NCBI GenBank assembly: GCA_002345215.1
Contig: DDVH01000006.1
Span: 75,567 to 109,827, forward strand
Origin: Anaerolineales bacterium UBA2317
Lineage (GTDB): Bacteria > Chloroflexota > Anaerolineae > Anaerolineales > Villigracilaceae
Reading direction: 5' to 3'
Length of the DNA: 34,261 nucleotides
Under the pieces are notes generated by a model, which was not told where the DNA came from, searched no databases, and saw only the letters and a list, made by a program, of their open reading frames with translations. Every line of letters starts with the position of its first letter. Positions within the stretch are counted from its first letter, which is position 1. Positions 16,319-24,628 of this stretch are shown piece by piece. Both the position numbers and the translations under genes were made by a program.

Positions 16319-17770
16319 CTCTTTATTAAACTCGACAATCAACTCATCAATTTCATCTGCTTGTTTTTGGACGTCGGTCCAATAATTTTGCTCATACCAT
16401 TGGGCTTGGATTTCATCATACGTTTTGCCTTGTTGCTCAACCCAAGTGTAATATTTGAGATTATGAACTCGGCGCTTGTCTGTGTAACGAAGTTCAAGCA
16501 TATTATCTGTGGATTGACCATGTAAATATCTGGCAAAATCTGCGGCGGCATCTCGTTCAGAATATTCACCAAATTCCATGTGCATTTCATGCAAACGTGA
16601 GCGATATAGTTCCATCGAGTCTGTGAGGACTGTAATCATGATGTCGTTCTCGTCCATTTCATAATATTTTGCAGTTTTGATACAAGATAAAACGTTAGAA
16701 ATTCCAGAGAAGCCAAGCAAATCGAGATTTGCAATCACATTTTCAGGTACGCCTTTTTCTGCTAAGAATGCACGTCCATTTTCTTCATTGAACAAACGTG
16801 CAATATTGACTACTGCATTATCATCAATCGCGGTGACCACATCTGTATTTTTTGTGTTGTGAACCCAAGGCACATGTTTATCACCAATGCCTTCAATGCG
16901 ATGTGCACCAAATCCGTTTTCTAAAAGCGTTGGGCATTGAAGTGCTTCACTCGCCACAATTTTAGAATCAGGAAATAACTTTTTCATGTAATCGCCACTG
17001 GCAATTGTCCCTGCTGAACCTGTTGCAGAAGCCATACCGCGATATCTTCCATGTTTTCCAGCAACTTGATTAAACACTTCTTCCATGGCATGACCAGTCA
17101 CTTCAAAATGCCACAAGTAATTTCCAAACTCATCAAATTGATTAAATATCATCAAATCTTGCCCAGAGTTGGCTAACTCTTTACATTTATCAAAAATTTC
17201 TTTGACGTTCGATTCAGAGCCAGGTGTTTTAATCGTTTCACCTGCCACAGTTGCTAACCATTCAAATCTTTCTTTAGACATGCCTTCAGGCAAAATTGCA
17301 ATTGATTCACATCCGAGTAAAGCAGAATCATATGCACCGCCTCGACAATAATTTCCAGTAGAGGGCCAGACTGCTTTTTGAGTCGTCGGGTCAAATTGAC
17401 CTGTGACGAGTCTGGGCACTAAACATGAAAATGCGGCACCGACTTTATGCGCACCTGTCGGAAACCATTTGCCGACAATCGCAATGATGCGTGCTTTCAC
17501 GCCTGTCAAAGAAGAGGGGAGTTCGAGGTAGTTGACTCCGTCAAACGTCCCGCCTGAAGCGGTGGGTTGATTGTGCCAATTGATTCTGAAAAGATTTCGT
17601 GGATGAATATCCCATAATCCAATTTTCGTTAATTCATCTTTCACTTTTGCAGAAATTTTGCTTGGGTCTTTCATTTGTGCATAAGTGGGGATGATGATAT
17701 TTTTTTCTTTGGCGCGTTGAATGGCACGTTTACGTCTATCGTTATGGATGGTTAAATCAATGGTGGTCAT
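16304..17770 (-). CDS. PLP-dependent fold-type II enzyme (cysteine synthase/threonine synthase-like)
   Basis: 488 aa, cytosolic. GAHKVGAAF (K109) carries the likely Schiff-base lysine, STGNYCRGGA (137-146) resembles the substrate-binding Ser/Thr-Gly-Asn loop, and ATGSAGTIASGD (about 249-260) is the Gly-rich phosphate-binding loop. These mark the tryptophan synthase-beta/cysteine synthase fold group. It is longer than typical cysteine synthases (about 310 aa), with an added C-terminal third rich in Tyr, Asp and Glu. It is not called TrpB because no trpA or other trp genes are near and the motifs do not decide. The substrate is unknown. ATG 17770 has AGGAG upstream. The last four codons and the stop lie in the 9-bp array. 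Confidence 0.82.
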   Translation of the reverse strand: MTTIDLTIHNDRRKRAIQRAKEKNIIIPTYAQMKDPSKISAKVKDELTKIGLWDIHPRNLFRINWHNQPTASGGTFDGVNYLELPSSLTGVKARIIAIVGKWFPTGAHKVGAAFSCLVPRLVTGQFDPTTQKAVWPSTGNYCRGGAYDSALLGCESIAILPEGMSKERFEWLATVAGETIKTPGSESNVKEIFDKCKELANSGQDLMIFNQFDEFGNYLWHFEVTGHAMEEVFNQVAGKHGRYRGMASATGSAGTIASGDYMKKLFPDSKIVASEALQCPTLLENGFGAHRIEGIGDKHVPWVHNTKNTDVVTAIDDNAVVNIARLFNEENGRAFLAEKGVPENVIANLDLLGFSGISNVLSCIKTAKYYEMDENDIMITVLTDSMELYRSRLHEMHMEFGEYSERDAAADFARYLHGQSTDNMLELRYTDKRRVHNLKYYTWVEQQGKTYDEIQAQWYEQNYWTDVQKQADEIDELIVEFNKEVGLV

Positions 17771-17810
17771 AAATAACTCCTGCTTAAATTGTACCGCGAC
17801 ACAATCTCAT

Positions 17811-19073
17811 TCATGTCGCTTTGTTAAATTTTCTTGGCTCTTTGACCAAAAATATCAGAATCACTAACATCACAATTGCTAAAACAGTTGAGGCAATAAA
17901 TGTAGACGTAAACCCGAATGTATCGGCAACAAAGCCGCCAATGATAGGTGCAATGATTGTTGCAGGTGCAGTTAATGTTTGTGATAAGCCAATATACATC
18001 GGGCGTTCTGCTTCGCTTGCGAAATCTACTGTCATGGTCATGCCAATCGTCCAAATGGAGACGTTTGCAATGCCTGCTAAAACAAAAATAGGATAAAACC
18101 AATTGATTGATGTAGCAATCCATGCCAGCAACGAGCTTAAGAAAATAGCAAACGCGCCGAGAATGACCATTGAACGATGACCGAATTTATCTCCAAGCCA
18201 ACCCATGCTCATGTTTGCAATTGTGGCGGAGATAGTTAATGTGGCTGTCAAGTAACCCGCGATGATTTCAGTCATGTTGAATTCGCGTAAAGCATAAATA
18301 ATGTAGAACGAAAATCCCATACTTGCAAATTGAGCAAGAGTCCGCGCGGATAAAAACCAATTAAAGTTTTTATCTTTCTTGAGAATTTTTTTAGCATCAT
18401 TCCAGAAGTGAGTCTTTTCTTCAGGGATTATTTTTTCTTCATCGGCAGGTTCGCGTGTTGCGGCAAGTGCAAACCATGATATGGTGAAGAAAATGCTGGC
18501 GATGAAGAAACAGGTTGCAAAGTCTAGGGGAGAGGCGAGGTAATCTAATAAATAACCTGAACCAATGGCTCCAAGGCTGATAAACAAATTAGCGAGTCCT
18601 GCTTGCATCCCAAAAAATGTGCCGCGTGAATCCGCAGGGATAATTTTTGAAATCATGCTGGTCCAGGGGTTGGCGGCGAATCCACCACCCAAGCCTTGCC
18701 AAATTAATAATGCAATAGCAAGTGCCAATACAATTTGAGCGCCAATGATTGGAATTAACAATGCCACAATTGCAAACCCTAAAAACGGAACACGTTCGTG
18801 AATCGTCATCATCAAGACATTATTTTTATAACGCCTCAAACGCGATACATGACTAGCTGTGAATAACTGTGGCAATAACCAACCTGCCGAATGAATGGCG
18901 GGTACAAGACCAATCAAAGTAGTTGAGTCTGTTAATGATGCAACAAAAAGTGGCAGGATGGTTGTAAATGAAGCAAACCCTAATGCCAAGCCAAAAAATG
19001 CGCCGTCGGTTAAATTTACAGTAACGTTATGTTTAAGATTTTGTCTAACTTCTTTTTCTAAATTAGTGAGCAT
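17811..19073 (-). CDS. Major facilitator superfamily transporter
   Basis: 420 aa with about 12 hydrophobic segments. After a charged start (MLTNLEKEVRQNLKHNV) the first helix pairs follow, with the loop SRLRRYKNNVLM between early helices and GWLGDKFGHRSMV in the second half; both are MFS loop-type motifs. A soluble central loop (AATREPADEEKIIPEEKTHF) separates the halves. The substrate cannot be assigned; efflux is plausible. There is no Shine-Dalgarno; TACAAT lies 6 nt before the ATG, so a leaderless message is predicted. The gene stands 40 bases upstream of the PLP enzyme on the same strand, and could be co-transcribed with it. Confidence 0.9.
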   Translation of the reverse strand: MLTNLEKEVRQNLKHNVTVNLTDGAFFGLALGFASFTTILPLFVASLTDSTTLIGLVPAIHSAGWLLPQLFTASHVSRLRRYKNNVLMMTIHERVPFLGFAIVALLIPIIGAQIVLALAIALLIWQGLGGGFAANPWTSMISKIIPADSRGTFFGMQAGLANLFISLGAIGSGYLLDYLASPLDFATCFFIASIFFTISWFALAATREPADEEKIIPEEKTHFWNDAKKILKKDKNFNWFLSARTLAQFASMGFSFYIIYALREFNMTEIIAGYLTATLTISATIANMSMGWLGDKFGHRSMVILGAFAIFLSSLLAWIATSINWFYPIFVLAGIANVSIWTIGMTMTVDFASEAERPMYIGLSQTLTAPATIIAPIIGGFVADTFGFTSTFIASTVLAIVMLVILIFLVKEPRKFNKAT

Positions 19074-19079
19074 TGCTGA

Positions 19080-19085
19080 ATTGTA
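19080..19085 (-). promoter_or_regulatory. -10 box, leaderless type, for the MFS gene
   Basis: TACAAT on the minus strand ends 6 nt before ATG 19073. It lies just after the flotillin terminator, so it would need to start a new transcript, which fits. Confidence 0.45.
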
Positions 19086-19096
19086 CCTGATGAAAT

Positions 19097-19126
19097 AAAA
19101 AGCCCGCCTAACAAGGCGGGCTTTTT
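19097..19126 (-). terminator. Terminator of the nfeD-flotillin operon
   Basis: A 13-bp stem AAAAAGCCCGCCT / AGGCGGGCTTTTT with a 4-base loop, 13 bases after the flotillin stop. GC-rich core plus T-run is the classic form. Confidence 0.92.
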
Positions 19127-19139
19127 ATTTAAGATTTCG

Positions 19140-20750
19140 TTACTTCTTTTTATCTTTTGTCTCTGGTGCACTCGGAGTTGAGTCAGGTTCAATACTTGCA
19201 CTTGAAGTTGATTGACCTTTTACTTTTCCTAAATATTCAGGCAATTGCACACCCGCCATTTCAGAAATATCTTGAAGCGGTGGCAAACTTTTGAACAAGT
19301 TAGAAATAAAATTTGATGTTGAAGAACCACCATTGGCACTGCTTCCAGAATCCCAAACAGTGATTTTATCAATCTTGAGATTGCTAATTGCTTCCACTTG
19401 TTTAGCAACTAACTCTTCAAGTTTTTCAATCATCAACAAAGTAGATGCGGCTTGCGCGTCACCACCAACACTTTCAACAAGTTTTTGATAGCCTTCCGCT
19501 TTTGCTTCTAGTAATTTGAGCGTACCTTCTGCCTCTGCTTTGTATTTCGCAAGAATACCATCAGCAACGCCTTGCGCTTCACGCCGAGTTTTTTCTGCTT
19601 CTGCTTCAGCGGCAATTTCAATTTTATTCTTTTCGATTTCTTGACGTACAACTTCTTCTGCACGCAAACGTTCTTGTTCCGCTTTATAAACCGCTTGTTG
19701 GATGGCAACCTGCGCCTCATACTTCGCGACTTCAGCCTGCTTCAACGCGGCGGCACGTTTTACTTCCAATTCAGCATTGTAATCAGCGATACTAGCTTTA
19801 GATGTATTCTCACCTTTGACTGCACTCGCTTCTTGTTCTTGCACGAAGATACGTTGGTCAGCCTCAGCAGTTTTCTTTCCTTTTTCAGAATCTGCGTTGG
19901 CTTTGGCTCGTTGAATTTCAAGTTCAGCATTGTATTTCGCAATGTTTGCATTCGCAGTATTTTCACCTTGTACAGCCTGCGCTTCCTGTTCTTGTACTCT
20001 TTGGCGTTGATTCGCGTCCGCTGTTTTTCGTCCAATTTCTGCTGCAGCCATCGCTTCAGCAACTTTAATTTCTTGCTCACGAATGGCGTTGGCTTCACCA
20101 ATCGCACCGAGTTTCGATTGTTCCGCCACATCCACTTTGGCTTGGTTAATGGCTTCCGAAGCGGCTTTCTTACCAATGCTGGAAATATATTCGGAAGCAT
20201 CGGTAATATCTGTAATGTTGACGTTAATTAATTGCAAACCGATTTTATTTAATTCAGGTTCTACATTGCGTCGAATTGCTTCTAAGAAACTCTCGCGGTC
20301 TTGATTGATTTGTTCAATAGTCAATGAAGCAACTGTTAAACGTAATTGACCAAAGATAATTTCTTTTGCCATTTCCTCAATAGCATTTTGTGGCAAGCGT
20401 AAAATTCTTTCTGCCGCATTGCTCATAATTTCTTGCGTTGTGCTAACACCAACTGTAAATGTACTAGGTACATTAATGCGAATATTTTGTAAAGAAAGCG
20501 CATTTTCAAGTGGGATACTAATTGTGATTGGTGTGAGACTTAAATAAGCATAATCTTGAATCAGGGGCCAAACAAATGCACCGCCTCCATGAATAGTCTT
20601 GCTAGAACGTCCTTTTTCTACACGCCCATAAATGACAAGTACTTTATCAGACGGACATCTTTTATAGCGACTCGCCATGAACACGATTGTAAAAAAGGCA
20701 AGTACTACAAAAGCAACAACTGACACAATTCCAAAACCTGCTGCGCCCAT
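19140..20750 (-). CDS. floT: Flotillin-family protein (SPFH/band 7)
   Basis: 536 aa. One N-terminal hydrophobic segment (about residues 4-27) anchors it; residues 28-200 are the SPFH domain; a long Ala/Glu/Lys-rich coiled coil follows (about 200-430). Within it a unit of about 50 residues is duplicated, each copy carrying VQEQEAxAVxGENT and YNAELE. The tail has LKIDKITVWDSG, as in bacterial flotillins (compare B. subtilis YuaG/FloT), then a Pro/Ser-rich end. Flotillins oligomerise at the membrane and organise functional microdomains. GGAGGAAGAA before ATG 20750 is the strongest Shine-Dalgarno in the window. The NfeD-like gene lies 21 bases upstream, the usual partner. Confidence 0.93.
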   Translation of the reverse strand: MGAAGFGIVSVVAFVVLAFFTIVFMASRYKRCPSDKVLVIYGRVEKGRSSKTIHGGGAFVWPLIQDYAYLSLTPITISIPLENALSLQNIRINVPSTFTVGVSTTQEIMSNAAERILRLPQNAIEEMAKEIIFGQLRLTVASLTIEQINQDRESFLEAIRRNVEPELNKIGLQLINVNITDITDASEYISSIGKKAASEAINQAKVDVAEQSKLGAIGEANAIREQEIKVAEAMAAAEIGRKTADANQRQRVQEQEAQAVQGENTANANIAKYNAELEIQRAKANADSEKGKKTAEADQRIFVQEQEASAVKGENTSKASIADYNAELEVKRAAALKQAEVAKYEAQVAIQQAVYKAEQERLRAEEVVRQEIEKNKIEIAAEAEAEKTRREAQGVADGILAKYKAEAEGTLKLLEAKAEGYQKLVESVGGDAQAASTLLMIEKLEELVAKQVEAISNLKIDKITVWDSGSSANGGSSTSNFISNLFKSLPPLQDISEMAGVQLPEYLGKVKGQSTSSASIEPDSTPSAPETKDKKK

Positions 20751-20771
20751 TTCTTCCTCCTTAGAAGTTAA

Positions 20772-21350
20772 TCATTTGATTTTTTCGACGACCAATGTAT
20801 TTCCATCTACACCAACAACACGGATTTTATCGCCCGTGATAAGGTCTTGTTTGCTATTTGAAGTCGCATCAAAAACTTTTAACGCGCCTTGAGTCACAAT
20901 TTGAACTTGCCCTGTGCCGTTTTTCGGAATCTTTAAGTACACATTTCCTTCCGCCCCAATTGAATTTTTTATTTGAATCGTGCCTTCACTTTGTAATAAT
21001 TGCATTTTGCTAAAAATAAAACTAAGTGCCCCAAATGTAATTAAACCTGCTACGGTTCCGCCTAACACACTTACCAAAGAAGGTAAACTGGCATTGAGAA
21101 GGGCTAGTCCGACCAATCCAAACATCATAAAAAACGCAGTAAGACCTTGAACAGAAAGTAGCTTGAAACTTGCATCACCATCTGCACTGTGACTATCTGC
21201 AACATTTTCATTAGACTCTAAAGCAACATCCAAAGCATCGTCACTGAACCCTCCGCCAATAAACATCATCAATGTTCTCAATATGAACAAAGTTCCACCA
21301 ACAATGGCAAAAAACCAATAAACCGCTTCCAGAATTGGCAATCCAAACAT
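20772..21350 (-). CDS. NfeD-like membrane protein, flotillin partner (YuaF-like)
   Basis: 192 aa. Hydrophobic segments lie at about residues 8-31 and 68-110, with a polar acidic loop (SDDALDVALESNENVADSHSADG) between. The C-terminal part (about 118-192) has the short-strand, Gly-rich pattern of the NfeD OB fold (GAEGNVYLKI, GDKIRVVGVDGNTLVVEKI). NfeD proteins of this class are encoded beside flotillins and are thought to act with them at the membrane. There is no Ser protease domain, so it is the short, non-protease type. ATG 21350 is preceded by GGGAAAAAATT. Confidence 0.85.
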   Translation of the reverse strand: MFGLPILEAVYWFFAIVGGTLFILRTLMMFIGGGFSDDALDVALESNENVADSHSADGDASFKLLSVQGLTAFFMMFGLVGLALLNASLPSLVSVLGGTVAGLITFGALSFIFSKMQLLQSEGTIQIKNSIGAEGNVYLKIPKNGTGQVQIVTQGALKVFDATSNSKQDLITGDKIRVVGVDGNTLVVEKIK

Positions 21351-21385
21351 AATTTTTTCCCTTTCGCTAAAAACTTACAAATTGA

Positions 21386-21391
21386 ATTATA
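21386..21391 (-). promoter_or_regulatory. -10 box of the nfeD-flotillin operon
   Basis: TATAAT on the minus strand, 35 bases before ATG 21350, leaving room for a leader of about 30 nt with its own ribosome site. No convincing -35 was found. Confidence 0.5.
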
Positions 21392-21438
21392 CACTTATAC
21401 GGAATCTGAAAAGAAAAGTTGCTGTAGTAAATTAGTAC

Positions 21439-21467
21439 TTGACAAGGTTTGAAGAATAGAATATAAA
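21439..21467 (+). promoter_or_regulatory. Sigma-70-type promoter of the tetR-exporter operon
   Basis: A perfect TTGACA (21439-21444), a 17-base spacer and TATAAA (21462-21467). The expected start point, near 21474, falls inside the palindromic operator. Confidence 0.85.
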
Positions 21468-21481
21468 AACGAACGTTCGTT
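21468..21481. promoter_or_regulatory. TetR-type operator
   Basis: A perfect 14-bp palindrome AACGAACGTTCGTT, directly after the -10 box and over the predicted transcription start. Position and symmetry fit autorepression by the adjacent TetR-family protein. Confidence 0.85.
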
Positions 21482-21501
21482 CATTTTTTTTGAGAGGTAA
21501 C

Positions 21502-22116
21502 ATGGTCATTGAAAAAGAACCGCAAACCAAAGGCGAATTGACACGCTTGGCAATTGAAGATGCTGCAATCGAATTATTCATGGAGCAAGGTTATCACGCC
21601 ACGACCATGAGGCAAATTGCTGAACGAACAGAATTAGCCTTGGGCGGAATCTATAACCATTTTTCAAGCAAAGAAGAAATTTTTCAAGCCATTATTTTGG
21701 ATAAACATCCATATAAAAAAGTTTTCCCAGCGATTATTGCTGCAGAAGGGGATACGGTAGAAGAATTTCTTCACAACGCCGCGCATATCGTCATCAAAGA
21801 ACTTAAGTCACAACCTTACTACATCAAATTGATGTTAATTGAGATTGTGGAATTTAATGGCAAGCATGGTTCGATGTTGATTAAAGAAATTGCACCCAAA
21901 GCCTTGCCTATCTTTGAAAAAATTGTCAAATCCAGAAAGAACTTGCGGGTGACGAATCCTGCTCTGCTCTTGCGTTCTTTTATTGGCATGCTTCTTTCTT
22001 TCATGATTACTGACATTATTATTTCAAACTCAATTCTCCAAAAACTAATGCCCAAAAATGTTATGGATAACTATGTGGATATTTACTTGCACGGTATTTT
22101 GAAGCCAGAGGTTTGA
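21502..22116 (+). CDS. TetR-family transcriptional repressor
   Basis: 204 aa. The N-terminal helix-turn-helix (about residues 10-57) reads TRLAIEDAAIELFMEQGY, TTMRQIAERTEL, GGIYNHFSSKEEIFQAI, a clear TetR pattern. The rest is the helical ligand-binding and dimer domain. The start is ATG 21502 behind AGAGGT; a TTG at 21490 would precede the Shine-Dalgarno. It is the first gene of the exporter operon and probably represses the whole operon, itself included, until an inducer, perhaps an exported compound, binds. The stop is one base before the permease ATG. Confidence 0.95.
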   Translation: MVIEKEPQTKGELTRLAIEDAAIELFMEQGYHATTMRQIAERTELALGGIYNHFSSKEEIFQAIILDKHPYKKVFPAIIAAEGDTVEEFLHNAAHIVIKELKSQPYYIKLMLIEIVEFNGKHGSMLIKEIAPKALPIFEKIVKSRKNLRVTNPALLLRSFIGMLLSFMITDIIISNSILQKLMPKNVMDNYVDIYLHGILKPEV

Positions 22117-22117
22117 T

Positions 22118-23245
22118 ATGTTCAACTCCAGAATTTATTCCATTGTTCGCAAAGAATTTGTGCAACTCTTTCGTGACCCGCGCACACTAGCTTTAGCCGT
22201 AGTGATTCCAATTGTGCAATTATTTCTTTTAGGCTACGCCGCTACATCTGATGTGCGAAATGTCTCACTCGCAGTATGGGACCAAAGCAAAACAACCGAA
22301 TCGCGTCAATTATTAGATGCGTTTCAAGCCTCTAGTTATTTTCGGATTAATTATTTTGTAAACTCATCAGATGAATATCAAGCCTTGATTGAATCAGGGG
22401 ATGCACGAGTCGCTTTAGTCATTCCACCTGATTATGCTCAAAGATTATTTGACGGTAATGCAAAAGTATTATTGATTTTAGATGGTTCAGATGCCAGCAT
22501 TGGCGGAACAGCCTTATCTACTGCTAGGTTAGTGGGGCAATCGTTTGGGACAAAAATATTAACTCAACAAGCAACATTAAGCGGACGTTCCGCACCGACA
22601 CCGCCAGTCGAAGTTCGCACACAAGTTTGGTACAACCCAGATTTAAATTCCGCATACTTCATGATTCCTGGTGTGATTGGCATGATTCTTTCATTCATCA
22701 CAACTATTCTGACAGCCACAGCCATTGTGCGTGAACGTGAACGTGGAACAATCGAGCAATTAATCGTCACACCGATTCGTTCATGGGAATTGGTTCTCGG
22801 AAAACTTTTGCCGTATGTCATCTTGGCATTTGTAGAAACATTTGAAGTTCTCATCATCGGTCATTTTTGGTTTGGTGTTCCCATTCGCGGAAGTTTAAGT
22901 CTCATCGTTTTAACTTCTGGAATTTTTATTATGTCCAGTTTGGGCATCGGCTTGCTTGCATCCACGATTGCAAACACACAACAAGAAGCCATGTTAACTG
23001 TGATGATGTACAACTTGCCAAGCATTTTTCTTTCAGGTTTTTTCTTTCCGCTCGAAGCCATGCCACAAGCGTTACAAATTGTTTCTTATGCAATTCCACT
23101 CAGATATTTTTTAGTCGTCATTCGTTCATTACTTTTGAAAGGCGTTGGCATTGAAGCCATTCAAGGCGAAGTCATCGCGCTCACAATTTTCGGCTTGGTC
23201 ATTATGACTCTTGCCGCATTACGTTTTAGAAAACGTCTTGATTAA
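22118..23245 (+). CDS. ABC-2 type exporter permease (YbhR/YbhS-like)
   Basis: 375 aa. One helix near residues 25-45, an extracytoplasmic domain of about 130 residues, then five helices. RERERGTIEQLIVTPI is the usual ABC-2 motif after the second helix. The operon (TetR, permease, HlyD-like adaptor, two ATPases) resembles E. coli ybh genes, but only one permease is present where E. coli has two; it may work as a homodimer (inference). ATG 22118 follows the TetR stop by one base, with AGAGG upstream. Confidence 0.92.
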   Translation: MFNSRIYSIVRKEFVQLFRDPRTLALAVVIPIVQLFLLGYAATSDVRNVSLAVWDQSKTTESRQLLDAFQASSYFRINYFVNSSDEYQALIESGDARVALVIPPDYAQRLFDGNAKVLLILDGSDASIGGTALSTARLVGQSFGTKILTQQATLSGRSAPTPPVEVRTQVWYNPDLNSAYFMIPGVIGMILSFITTILTATAIVRERERGTIEQLIVTPIRSWELVLGKLLPYVILAFVETFEVLIIGHFWFGVPIRGSLSLIVLTSGIFIMSSLGIGLLASTIANTQQEAMLTVMMYNLPSIFLSGFFFPLEAMPQALQIVSYAIPLRYFLVVIRSLLLKGVGIEAIQGEVIALTIFGLVIMTLAALRFRKRLD

Positions 23246-23280
23246 CTTTCAACCTTAAACCTGCAACTTGTAACTTTAGG
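23246..23280. repeat. Degenerate 7-bp tandem array, five units
   Basis: CTTTCAA, CCTTAAA, CCTGCAA, CTTGTAA, CTTTAGG follow each other in register. The first unit starts directly after the permease TAA and the last forms the AGG of the next gene's Shine-Dalgarno, so the array is the whole intergenic spacer. Confidence 0.75.
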
Positions 23281-23287
23281 AGATATT

Positions 23288-24589
23288 ATGCAACACAAAC
23301 TTCCCCCAATTCCTGTTCGTATCTTAATTCTCGTTATCATTGGCTCACTCGTCTTTTTTGGATTTCGTTCACTCAATCAAAACGAATCAGATTCAATTAC
23401 TGCCTCTGGTTCGATTGAAGCGACGATTGTAAACATCTCACCTGAAATTGCTGGCAAAGTTGTGGATGTAAATGTCAGTGAAGGTGACTTGATAACAAAA
23501 GACTCAGCGCTTCTTTCCCTTGACCCAAACCTGTTGACTGCTCAGTACGCAGTTGCTCAATCCCAACTTGATTCTGCCAACGCCACCCTTGCATCTGCTC
23601 AACTGAAATATGACCAAACACTTGAGTCTGCGCTTGCGACACAATCTGCGCAACGAGCAAAAGATTGGCAGACATCTGCTCCAACTGAATTTGACCAAGC
23701 CAATTGGTACATTGACCAAACGAATCAAATTACAGCCGCACAAACAGAATTAGAAAATGCCAAAACCGGTATTGATGAAGCCATCACTGCACTTAATGAT
23801 GCAATCAACAATTTGAACAATGCTGAATATGTAAATGCTGAACAAAGACTAGCCGAAGCCCGTGCCGCATTTTTGATTGCAAAAGATGTCAAAACCCAAG
23901 CAAACAGAGCCTCACAAAGTGGTGGTTTAGCAGATGCGGCAAATGATTATTATGAAGATGTTTTAGATGAACTCGAATCTGCTCAAGAAGAATATGATGA
24001 TTTATTAGATACCGACGCCGCAGAAGATATTGAATATGCACGCGGACAAGTACTTGTCGCTCAACAAAGATATGATGCCGCTTATGCCCGTTTGTTAACT
24101 TTACAAACAGGTGACCAATCTCCAGCAGTGATTTCTGCCGCGCAGACATTGAATCAAGCCAAGATAAATGTTGAACAAGCAGAAGCAAGCCTAAGTCTGA
24201 TTGAAGCGCAAATGTCGAAACTAAATATCGTCACACCAATAGATGGAGTCATCTTAACGCGCAATGTCGAACCCGGTGAATTTATCCAAACTGGCGGCAC
24301 GGCATTGACGATGGCTGATTTGAATCAAATCACGATTACAGTGTATGTGCCTGAAAACCTTTACGGACAAATTAATTTAGGACAGACTGCAAGTGTAAGT
24401 GTTGACTCTTTTCCTGATGAAACTTTTAACGCGACTGTGATTTGGATTTCAAACCAAGCCGAATTTACCCCACGCAATGTGCAAACGGTAGAAGGACGAA
24501 GTTCTACTTTTTATGCCATCAAGTTGAGTGTTGAAAATGTGGATGGCAAATTAAAAATCGGTATGCCTGCCGACGTAATATTTGAGTAG
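23288..24589 (+). CDS. HlyD/MFP-family membrane fusion adaptor
   Basis: 433 aa. N-terminal anchor helix (about residues 10-28), a first lipoyl half (ASGSIEATIVNISPEIAGKV, then VSEGDLITKDSALLSLD), a long Ala/Gln/Glu-rich coiled coil (about 75-310), the second lipoyl half (MSKLNIVTPIDGVILTRNVEPGEFI, part at about 310-340) and a beta-barrel end. It links the permease to the cell exterior; if the lineage has no outer membrane, it acts at the cytoplasmic membrane only. ATG 23288 has AGGAG just upstream, formed by the repeat array. Its TAG stop is part of a GTAGGG palindrome. Confidence 0.93.
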   Translation: MQHKLPPIPVRILILVIIGSLVFFGFRSLNQNESDSITASGSIEATIVNISPEIAGKVVDVNVSEGDLITKDSALLSLDPNLLTAQYAVAQSQLDSANATLASAQLKYDQTLESALATQSAQRAKDWQTSAPTEFDQANWYIDQTNQITAAQTELENAKTGIDEAITALNDAINNLNNAEYVNAEQRLAEARAAFLIAKDVKTQANRASQSGGLADAANDYYEDVLDELESAQEEYDDLLDTDAAEDIEYARGQVLVAQQRYDAAYARLLTLQTGDQSPAVISAAQTLNQAKINVEQAEASLSLIEAQMSKLNIVTPIDGVILTRNVEPGEFIQTGGTALTMADLNQITITVYVPENLYGQINLGQTASVSVDSFPDETFNATVIWISNQAEFTPRNVQTVEGRSSTFYAIKLSVENVDGKLKIGMPADVIFE

Positions 24590-24608
24590 GGGCGAGGTCT
24601 CCTCGCCC
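24586..24608. repeat. GTAGGGG palindrome overlapping the HlyD stop codon
   Basis: GTAGGGGCGAGG then TCT then CCTCGCCC. The 8-bp arms are 24590-24597 and 24601-24608. The left end keeps GTAGGG; the right end has lost the CTAC (it reads CAAG). The TAG at 24587-24589 is the stop codon of the HlyD gene. Confidence 0.75.
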
Positions 24609-24628
24609 AAGTTATAGGCAAAATTTTT

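Noticed and set aside
16304..17770. Tryptophan synthase beta chain (trpB)
   Set aside because: It is a fold-type II PLP enzyme, but no trp neighbours exist and the long C-terminal part does not fit TrpB, so only the fold class is named.
19572..20231. Long plus-strand open frame (219 codons) opposite the flotillin gene
   Set aside because: It mirrors the Ala/Glu/Lys-rich coiled coil and gives a Phe/Arg/Cys-rich, repetitive product without a ribosome site. It is a shadow of the real gene.
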